Below the pieces are notes generated by a model, which saw only the letters and a list, made by a program, of their open reading frames with translations, did not search any database and was not told the origin of the DNA. This document shows, in pieces, positions 1 to 5,500 of a DNA stretch of 12,251 nucleotides (position 1 is the stretch's first letter; the number at the start of each line of letters is the position of its first letter). Origin of the DNA: Oscillospiraceae bacterium (GTDB lineage Bacteria; Bacillota; Clostridia; Oscillospirales; Ruminococcaceae); contig RKCM01000230.1 in NCBI GenBank assembly GCA_014858325.1, positions 1 through 12,251 on the forward strand, written 5' to 3'. The translations under genes and the position numbers were made by a program.

Positions 1-93
1 CCCTCACGGAGGGGGCCTTTTACGCTGGTGCTGCCGGGGAGCAAAGCCTCCCTCTTTGAGGGGGGTGGCACGCCGTAAGGCGTGTCAGGGGGA
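1..93. repeat. Palindromic repeat element downstream of the LRR gene, cut by the window edge
   Basis: Read on the plus strand, a hairpin-rich half-element ends with CCTCCCTC-TTT-GAGGGGGG (about 47-65), then GGCACGCC-GTAA-GGCGTGTC (67-86) and a terminal AGGGGGAGT box (87-95). An oppositely oriented copy of the core (ACGGAGGGGGCCTTTT, 6-21) lies across a short centre, so the whole is a large dyad truncated at base 1. The order of parts (end box, variable hairpin, CTCCC hairpin, AAAG/CTTG box, centre) matches the element at 9544-9654. It begins directly after the stop codon of the LRR gene and may serve as its terminator, although the U-runs are short. That it is a repeat family is inferred from the second copy in this window and from general recollection of Faecalibacterium genomes. 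Confidence 0.6.
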
Positions 94-94
94 G

Positions 95-1693
95 TCAGCT
101 CAGCTTCTTCGCCGCGTCCAGCGTGCGCAGAGCCTTGAGCTTGCTCATCTTTTTCGAGCCGTTAAAGCTGCCCTCTGCATCGTTCTGCATCAGGCCGCTT
201 TCGACCACCCACTTTTCCGCCTGGGCCGCTTCGCTCAAGGGTTCACCGTTCAGCTCGACCGCAGGTTTCCCCGCCAGTTCCCAAGCCTTGAGGGCAACGT
301 CCTCGCGGGTCTTAGGCACAGCCACGTCCTTGCCAAGCACCTGCTCGGCGTAGATTTCGGTGCCAATGTGGTAAGCAAGGATAGCGGTGCCCGTGCCAAG
401 GACAACGCCCGTCACTACGGTAGCGGCATCCCAACTGTCATCTTCGGCAGCGGCAGTCTTGGGTACGGCTTCCACAGTCACGCCCTCTTCGGGCATTACA
501 AAAGTAAAGGTCTTGCCGGGGTTGACGATCTCCTCGCCGTTCTCGTCCAGCAGCGTTGCCTTGGACTGGATATCCCAGTGGTCAAAGCTCAGGCCGCCAT
601 CCTTCCAAAGCGGGTCGTTTTCGTCCAACGTAACGGTAACAACAGCGCCCTCGTAAACACTGCCCTTGTCGGCGGCAGCGTTGTCATCAAAGGTAAACGT
701 GCCGCCTTTCACGGTCAGCTCATGGTCAGGGATGGGTTCCCACTTGGCGTACAGGGTGGTGTCGCCAGTGATGGTGTCGTTCTCAATGTCAAACGCTTTG
801 GTCAGCTCTTTGTCGGTATACCAGCCAGCAAAGGTATAGCCTGCGGCGGTGGGGTCTGCAATTTTCGCAAGCTTGTCACCACTCCAAACGGGCTGGTCTG
901 CGAGTGCAGTACCGTGGCCGTTCATTTCAAAAGTAACTTCGCATTGAAGCTTCATAGTAGAGGTCAGGACATTGTTATTCTCGCCAAGATTGATTTTATC
1001 CCACTGTTCTTTCGTACCCTCGTACTTAACAGTCTTCAGCATCGGGCATCCACCGGTCGGATTGCTCGGATTATCAAACATGTGCTCCATAATTGTGGTA
1101 ACACTGGCCGGAATTGTAACACTCTCTAACACATTGCAATCAGCAAACGCACAATTCTTGATTGTAGTCAGTCCTTCGGGCAATACAATTTCTTTCAGCC
1201 CCTTTGCATGAGAAAATGCAGAAGTACCGATAATTTTCAACTGACTATTTTCTGCAAAAGTAACCTTTTGAATATTGCCAGCCCATTCAAATGCACGAGT
1301 CCCAATTTCCACAACACTTGCAGGAATTTCAATGCTTGTAAGCCCCCAGTTACTTGCAAAGGCACCTTCTGCAATATAAGTAACCGTATTGGGAATTACA
1401 ATACTATTTAATCCTTGTTTTTGTGAAAAGGCACCTTTTCCAATACTGGTAACAGTGTAAGTCACACCATTATAATCAACTTTTTCAGGAAGGACTAAGT
1501 CCTTTTTATTTGTTTTATCACTATATCCTGTTGCATCTGTAACTGCAACAGCTGTGCTGTCATTTTCGTCCACAGTATACTGAATATCATCAACCGTAAA
1601 GCTCAACGTATCCGCCGCAAATGCAGACACTGGCAGCATTGCAATGACCATACAAACTGCAAGCAGCAAACTTATCAAACGTTTTGGTTTCAT
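95..1693 (-). CDS. Secreted BspA-like leucine-rich-repeat surface protein with InlB B-repeat and SLH-like C terminus
   Basis: A 532-residue exported protein, probably displayed on the surface for adhesion or host/glycan contact; no specific ligand can be named. Residues 1-27 form a signal peptide (basic KPKR, hydrophobic core, cleavage near SAFAA). About 80-225 hold BspA-type LRR_5 repeats of the form IxxGAFxxxxxLxxIxIPxSVxxI. About 252-318 are a Listeria-Bacteroides (InlB B / Flg_new) repeat ending in TTLYAKW. About 319-412 are a beta-rich linker, 422-445 a hydrophobic glycine-rich helix, and 449-532 resemble a degenerate SLH-type module (WELAGKPAVELNG, AEKWVVESGLM). No LPXTG anchor is visible. 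The start at 1693 was chosen because of AAAGGAGG eight bases upstream and the signal peptide; the frame stays open to 1915 but that stretch is the riboswitch leader. The LRR half is much AT-richer than the C-terminal half, suggesting mosaic origin. Confidence 0.88.
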   Translation of the reverse strand: MKPKRLISLLLAVCMVIAMLPVSAFAADTLSFTVDDIQYTVDENDSTAVAVTDATGYSDKTNKKDLVLPEKVDYNGVTYTVTSIGKGAFSQKQGLNSIVIPNTVTYIAEGAFASNWGLTSIEIPASVVEIGTRAFEWAGNIQKVTFAENSQLKIIGTSAFSHAKGLKEIVLPEGLTTIKNCAFADCNVLESVTIPASVTTIMEHMFDNPSNPTGGCPMLKTVKYEGTKEQWDKINLGENNNVLTSTMKLQCEVTFEMNGHGTALADQPVWSGDKLAKIADPTAAGYTFAGWYTDKELTKAFDIENDTITGDTTLYAKWEPIPDHELTVKGGTFTFDDNAAADKGSVYEGAVVTVTLDENDPLWKDGGLSFDHWDIQSKATLLDENGEEIVNPGKTFTFVMPEEGVTVEAVPKTAAAEDDSWDAATVVTGVVLGTGTAILAYHIGTEIYAEQVLGKDVAVPKTREDVALKAWELAGKPAVELNGEPLSEAAQAEKWVVESGLMQNDAEGSFNGSKKMSKLKALRTLDAAKKLS

Positions 1694-1746
1694 AAAATTT
1701 TCCTCCTTTGTTTGATACTCCCAAAAAATAAAATCCCGCATCCTGT

Positions 1747-1796
1747 CAAAAATAAAAGAGCGCCGCACCAACCTGCTAAGGCTGGTACAACGCTCT
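1747..1796 (-). terminator. Intrinsic terminator in the LRR gene leader (riboswitch expression platform)
   Basis: On the minus strand AGAGCG, two bases, GUACCAGCC, loop UUAGCA, GGUUGGUGC, two bases, CGCUCU forms a long two-part stem, followed at once by UUUUAUUUUU. All stem positions pair when G-U pairs are allowed. It sits between the aptamer (1814-1890) and the Shine-Dalgarno of the LRR gene, the normal place for a riboswitch-controlled terminator. Confidence 0.82.
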
Positions 1797-1807
1797 GCGT
1801 TTTGTAC
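1785..1807 (-). promoter_or_regulatory. Candidate antiterminator hairpin overlapping the terminator 5' arm
   Basis: On the minus strand GUACAA, AA bulge, CGC, loop AGA, GCG, UUGUAC folds into a nine-pair hairpin. Its 3' half uses GCGUUGUAC, which is the 5' arm of the terminator at 1747-1796, so the two folds cannot coexist. This is the expected geometry of an attenuator. How the aptamer biases the choice is not clear from the sequence. Confidence 0.6.
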
Positions 1808-1813
1808 TTTGTG

Positions 1814-1890
1814 GAACCGCTTGCTGTGGTATGCGCCCCCTGCGGGCCCTGTAGCTTTGCGTCGCAGCCTTCCGGCTGGTTTGCCGATTC
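1814..1890 (-). promoter_or_regulatory. Cyclic-di-GMP-I (GEMM) riboswitch aptamer
   Basis: The minus strand carries the conserved blocks of the GEMM-I class in order: GGCAAACC (1878-1885), a CAGCC-GGAA-GGCUG hairpin with a GNRA tetraloop (1865-1878), and GACGCAAAG followed by CUACAGGG (1855-1863 and on). A closing GCU/AGC stem follows, and GAAUC (1886-1890) pairs with GGUUC (1814-1818) as P1. The arrangement mirrors the Vibrio Vc2 aptamer, where the GNRA loop docks into a receptor in P3. The distal P3 is short and somewhat divergent. The aptamer begins about 24 nt after the predicted transcription start and is followed by an antiterminator/terminator pair, so it should control transcription of the LRR surface protein in response to c-di-GMP. 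Whether ligand turns expression on or off cannot be read directly. Confidence 0.85.
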
Positions 1891-1920
1891 TTCTGTTTTG
1901 GTGGGATGCTCCCACACCAC

Positions 1921-1949
1921 ATTGTACCCCCCCCCCTATACAAAATCAA
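1921..1949 (-). promoter_or_regulatory. Promoter of the LRR gene with a G10 tract in the -35/-10 spacer
   Basis: On the minus strand the -35 box is TTGATT (1944-1949) and the -10 box is TACAAT (1921-1926, five of six consensus bases). The spacer is exactly 17 bp: TTGTATA plus ten consecutive G (1927-1936). Transcription would start near 1914, where GUGGGA-GCA-UCCCAC (1901-1915) would form a 5'-terminal stem-loop ahead of the riboswitch. Homopolymers in promoter spacers are a classic slipped-strand phase-variation device, since a gain or loss of one or two bases moves the spacer off 17. Confidence 0.75.
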
Positions 1950-1964
1950 GTGTTTTTCTTAAAG

Positions 1965-1982
1965 TTTGTGAATCTTCACAAA
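1965..1982. promoter_or_regulatory. Perfect 18-bp palindrome upstream of the LRR promoter (operator-like)
   Basis: TTTGTGAA-TC-TTCACAAA has two perfect 8-bp arms with a 2-bp centre. It lies 15 bp upstream of the -35 box, centred near -60 of the predicted start, a position typical of an activator site. The arms resemble Rex half-sites (TTGTGAA/TTCACAA) and CRP/FNR half-sites, but the 2-bp spacing fits neither consensus exactly. The regulator is unknown. Confidence 0.5.
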
Positions 1983-2047
1983 TTTCTAAGCATTCTTCGG
2001 GGTAAATGTGACTGAACAGGAACCCGTTAGAAAGCGGCCCGCCAACC

Positions 2048-2076
2048 TTGACAAGCCACGTAAAAGAAACTATAAT
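2048..2076 (+). promoter_or_regulatory. Perfect consensus sigma-A promoter for the antitoxin RNA
   Basis: TTGACA (2048-2053), a 17-bp spacer and TATAAT (2071-2076) match the housekeeping sigma consensus at all twelve positions. The predicted start is near 2083. No ORF with a ribosome binding site follows before the terminator at 2137-2189, so the product is expected to be a short RNA. Confidence 0.88.
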
Positions 2077-2082
2077 AGAAAC

Positions 2083-2195
2083 ACAAAAGGTGCTGCCCGC
2101 AAACGGCTAGCTCCTCAACGTACTCGCATCAAAACAAAAAAGGATTGACCGATATACTTTGGTAGAGTAGTTGGCGGTCAGTCCTTTTTGCTTTT
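2083..2195 (+). ncRNA. Candidate type I antitoxin RNA, convergent with the small toxin gene
   Basis: The consensus promoter at 2048-2076 should give an RNA of about 110 nt that ends at the U-run of the shared terminator (CCUUUUUGCUUUU, about 2183-2194). It has no evident coding capacity. Its last ~65 nt are fully complementary to the end of the toxin reading frame (last codons and stop at 2178-2180) and to the toxin 3' untranslated region. This is the 3'-overlap layout of txpA/RatA-type and bsrG/SR4-type modules, in which the antisense RNA promotes RNase III cleavage or blocks translation. The existence of the RNA is inferred from promoter plus terminator. Confidence 0.7.
2137..2189. terminator. 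Bidirectional intrinsic terminator shared by toxin mRNA and antitoxin RNA
   Basis: AAAAAGGATTGACCG (2137-2151) pairs with CGGTCAGTCCTTTTT (2175-2189) around a 23-nt loop that itself contains TACT/AGTA. The 15-bp stem is complete with one G-U pair in the plus-strand RNA and has one A-C mismatch in the minus-strand RNA. U-runs follow in both directions (TTTTTGCTTTT on plus, TTTTTTGTTTT on minus). The toxin stop codon lies inside the right arm. Confidence 0.85.
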
Positions 2196-2297
2196 ATGAT
2201 CCTTGTCGTCATGGCTGATTTTCCATGTGATGTCAAAGACACCATACGCTACGCCGCAGACGAATGTCAGCAGCAGTAGAACCTCGGACAGAGTCAT
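2178..2297 (-). CDS. 39-residue hydrophobic peptide, candidate type I toxin (holin-like toxin type)
   Basis: A small ORF encodes 39 residues beginning MTLSEVLLLLTFVCGVAYG. A single membrane-spanning segment (about residues 5-22) is followed by a charged tail rich in Asp, His and Lys that ends KSKKD. This matches the general pattern of small membrane toxins and resembles Firmicutes peptides annotated as putative holin-like toxins (Hol_Tox), whose members often begin MTxxExL. The start at 2297 has GGGAGGG seven bases upstream. The gene has its own promoter (2461-2489), a leader of about 157 nt, and ends inside the terminator shared with a convergent RNA. Membrane damage or growth arrest is the known role of such toxins and is inferred here. 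The alternative is a harmless small membrane protein whose convergent RNA is fortuitous. Confidence 0.7.
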   Translation of the reverse strand: MTLSEVLLLLTFVCGVAYGVFDITWKISHDDKDHKSKKD

Positions 2298-2306
2298 GCG
2301 TCATCC

Positions 2307-2330
2307 CTCCCTTCGCCGAAGCATTGGGAG
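2307..2330 (-). promoter_or_regulatory. Hairpin sequestering the toxin Shine-Dalgarno sequence
   Basis: On the minus strand CUCCC (2326-2330) is complementary to GGGAG (2307-2311), the first part of the GGGAGGG ribosome binding site of the small toxin gene. Between them GC-UUCG-GC forms a stable C(UUCG)G tetraloop. The fold would hide the ribosome site, a common feature of type I toxin mRNAs that delays translation until the mRNA is processed. Confidence 0.6.
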
Positions 2331-2438
2331 TATGCCGCCCAAGAAAGCCGCCCTCCCGATGCCTGTTTACTCAAGTAAGTAAAACCATGCGGTTCGGTAA
2401 GGAGCGTTTTGCCGCCTACGTTTGTGGCAACACCCTTG

Positions 2439-2454
2439 GCAGTCAAAAGACTGC
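2439..2454 (-). promoter_or_regulatory. 5'-terminal stem-loop of the toxin mRNA
   Basis: On the minus strand GCAGUC-UUUU-GACUGC is a perfect six-pair hairpin. The predicted start (about seven bases after the -10 box at 2461-2466) falls at 2454, so the transcript would begin with this stem. 5' stem-loops protect transcripts from 5'-dependent decay, consistent with a stable toxin mRNA. Confidence 0.55.
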
Positions 2455-2460
2455 GCCTAT

Positions 2461-2489
2461 AGCATACCATAAAATTTTACAAATTACAA
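2461..2489 (-). promoter_or_regulatory. Promoter of the small toxin gene
   Basis: The minus strand reads TTGTAA (2484-2489), 17 bp, then TATGCT (2461-2466), preceded by TG one base upstream (TGGTATGCT), an extended -10 motif. Both boxes match four of six consensus bases. The -35 box directly follows the U-run of the polC terminator, so the toxin starts as an independent unit. It is clearly weaker than the convergent antitoxin promoter, as expected for a stable-toxin/strong-antisense pair. Confidence 0.6.
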
Positions 2490-2490
2490 C

Positions 2491-2534
2491 AAAAAACGGG
2501 TCGTCTTCCCTTGCGTGGGAAGCGATCCGTTTTT
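2491..2534. terminator. Strong terminator after polC
   Basis: On the minus strand the arm AAAAACGGATCGCTTCCC, loop ACGCAA and GGGAAGACGACCCGTTTTTT form a stem of about 17 pairs with one bulged base and one mismatch/wobble position, ending in a run of six U. It lies 9 bp beyond the polC stop codon and ends the long operon. The arms carry A/T runs on both sides, so it could also work on the plus strand. Confidence 0.9.
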
Positions 2535-2542
2535 CGTTTTCT

Positions 2543-5500
2543 TTACGCCTCAAACAGGCTCACCTGGCTGCTCTCGGGCAGGTGGGCCAGCACACCGGCG
2601 GTGCGCAGGCTTTCCAGCACGGCGCTGGTGACGCCGGTGGCCTGCTGGAGTTCCTCCACCGAGAGATACTCCTGCCCGGCGATGGTGGCTCGCTCCAGCG
2701 AGTCGGCCGCAGCGCCGCCCAGGCCCTTCAGGGCGGAGAAAGGCAGGCGGACCTTGTCGTCCTCCACCACATACTTGGAGCCCCGGCTCTTGCCCAGCTC
2801 GATGGGCAAAAACTCATAGCCCCGCACCAGCATCTCGTTGACAAGCTGCAGGCTGACCAGCAGATCCTCGTCCTTGGCGTTTTTCTCTTCCTTCAGGCGG
2901 CGCTTCACGGCGTCCATATGGGCGCGGGCCACGGCCGGGCCGCCCACAGCGGCTTCGTAGTCGATGTCGTCGCCGCGCACGGTGAAATAGACCGCATAGA
3001 ACGCCTGCGGATGATAGATCTTGAACCACATCAGCCGGATGGCGCTCATCAGGTAGGCCACGGCGTGAGCCTTGGGGAACATATACTTGATCTTCCGGCA
3101 GGACTCGATATACCAATCGGGAACATCGTGCTCCCGCATGGCTTCCTCCCAGCCGTCCTTAAAGCCGCCCTTGGCCACCTTGCCCTTACGGACGGCCTCC
3201 ATGATATCGAAGGCCATCTTAGGCTCCAGCCCCTTGCGCAGCAGATAAAGCATGATGCTGTCGCGGCAGCCGATGACCTCCGCGATGGTGCAGGTGCCGC
3301 TGCGGATAAGCTCGTCCGCGTTGCCGGTCCAGACGTCGGTGCCGTGGGACAGGCCGGAGATCTGGATCAGCTCCGAAAAGTTCTTGGGTCGGGCCTCCAC
3401 CAGCATCCCACGGACGAAGTTGGTGCCCATTTCCGGGATGCCAAAGGTGCCGGTCTGGCTGTCGATCTGCTCCGGCGTGCAGCCCAGCGCCTCCGGGCTG
3501 GTCAGCAGGCTGTACACCTTGGGGTCGTTCATGGGGATGGAGTCCACCGGGATGCCCGTGTACTCCTCAAAATATTTGTAGAAGGTGGGCATATCGTGGC
3601 CCAGCTCGTCCAGCTTGAGCAGGGTGTCGTGGAGGTATTTGAACTCGAAGTGGGTGGTCAGCAGGCCGCCCGCCACGTCGTCCGCCGGGTGCTGGATGGG
3701 GCAGAAATCGTAGATCTCGTAGGTGTCGGGCACGACGACCATGCCGCCGGGGTGCTGGCCGGTGGTGCGCTTGACGCCGGTGCAGCCCAGCGTCAGGCGG
3801 TTTTCCTCGGCGTGGTTGACGGTCCTGCTCCGCTCGTCGAGGTATTTTTTGACGTAGCCATACGCCGTTTTGTCCTGAATGCCCGAGACGGTGCCCGCCT
3901 TGAACACGTTGGCCTTGCCAAAGAGCTCCTCGGTGTAGCGGTGGACGTTGGATTGGTACTCGCCCGAGAAATTCAGGTCGATATCCGGCTCCTTATCGCC
4001 GTAAAAGCCCAGAAAGGTCTCGAAGGGGATGTCGTGGCCGTCCACCAGCATCCGGGTGCCGCAGTGGGGGCAGTTCTTGTCCGGCAGGTCGAAGCCGTCG
4101 TCCACGCTGCCGTCGGTGATGAACTCGCTGTGCTTGCACTTGGGGCAGCGGTAGTGGGGCGGCAGACTGTTGACCTCCGAGATGCCCGAGAAGTGGGCCA
4201 CAGCGGAAGAGCCGACGGAGCCTCGGCTGCCCACCTGATAGCCGCCCGCATTGGAGTAGGCCACCAGCTTGACGGCGATGACGTACAGCACCGCATAGCC
4301 GTGGCCGCAGATGGAATCCAGCTCCTTCTGCAGCCGCTTTTCCACGATCTCCGGCAGCGGGTCGCCGTAATCCTCCTTGGCGCGTTTCCACGTTGCGTCG
4401 CGCAATTGCTGCTCTGCGCCCTCAATGCTGGGGGGATACGTGCCCCGGGGGATGGCCCGCACCGAGTTGTCGATGCTGGCGGCCACCTTGCGCGGGTTGG
4501 TCACGACGATCTCGTAGGCCTTCTCTTTGGGCAGGTAGCTGAACTGTTTCAGCATATCTTCCGTGGTGCGGTAGAACAGCGGCGGCTGGTTGTCCGCATC
4601 CTTGAAGCCGCTGCCCGCCTGCAGGACCGCGCGGTAGATCGCGTCCTCCGGCTCGGTGAAGTGGACGTCGCCCGTGGCGATGACCGGCTTGTGGAGGTCC
4701 TCGCCCAGGCGGATGACGGTGCGGTTGAAGTCCTTGATGACCTCCTCGCTCTCCACCTTGCCGTCCCGCACCATATAGGCGTTGTTGCCCAGAGGCTGGA
4801 TTTCCAGAATGTCGTAGTAGGAGGCGATCTTCTTCAATTCCTCGTAGGAGCGTCCCTCCACGATGGCGCGGTAGAGCTCGCCCGCCTCGCAGGCCGAGGT
4901 GAGGATGAGGCCGTCGCGGTACTTGTTCAGCAGGCTGCGGGGCACCCGGGGCTTTTTGAAGAAGTAGTTGACGTGGGCCTCACTGACGATCTTATAGAGG
5001 TTTTTCAGGCCCATCTGGTTGCGCACCAGAATGATGAGGTGGTAGTATTTTTTCTTCAGCACCTCCCGGTTGCCGCCCAGGCTGGTGTTGATCTCGCTGG
5101 CTACCGCCACCTCTTTTTCCTTCAAATCGCTCAGCATGACGCAGAAAATGCGTCCCAGCGCCCCGGCGTCCTCGCAGGCGCGGTGGGCCTCGTAGGCGGG
5201 CAGCTCCAGGTGCTTGTTGATGGTGCCCTGCTTGTAGTTGTGCAGGCCCGGGTACATGGTCTGCGCCATGGTCAGGGTGTCGATATAGGTCGGCTCAAAC
5301 ACGATGCCGCTGCGCTTGGCGGCAGCTTTCAGAAAGCGGATGTCGAAGGAGTGGGCGTTGTGGGCCACCAGGATGCGCCCGCCCGCAAAATCCAGAAACG
5401 CCTGCAGCGCTTCGGCCTCGCCGGGGGCGTCGGCCACCATCTCGTTGGTGATGCCCGTCAGCTCGGTGATCTTGGGGGTGATGGGCTTGCCGGGCTTGAC

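Noticed and set aside
1744..1749. TTGACA on the minus strand after the leader terminator, as an alternative LRR promoter
   Set aside because: No acceptable -10 hexamer is present 16-18 bp downstream (the region reads TTTTTTGGG), so it is probably chance, though not excluded.
1747..1800. T-box riboswitch, because GGTTGGTGCGGCGC faintly resembles the T-box sequence
   Set aside because: The upstream leader matches the GEMM-I aptamer, not a T-box stem I with AGTA and specifier loops, and the downstream gene is not amino-acid related.
1694..1915. In-frame N-terminal extension of the LRR protein up to 1915
   Set aside because: It would put 74 basic residues before a good signal peptide and translate the riboswitch; the ATG at 1693 has a strong Shine-Dalgarno at ideal spacing.
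1690..1920. 76-codon minus-strand frame with a hydrophobic stretch and a basic end, overlapping the LRR start as ATGA
   Set aside because: It starts within the -10 box of the predicted promoter and its whole length coincides with the GEMM aptamer and terminator, which explain the sequence better; the hydrophobic stretch is the translated terminator hairpin.
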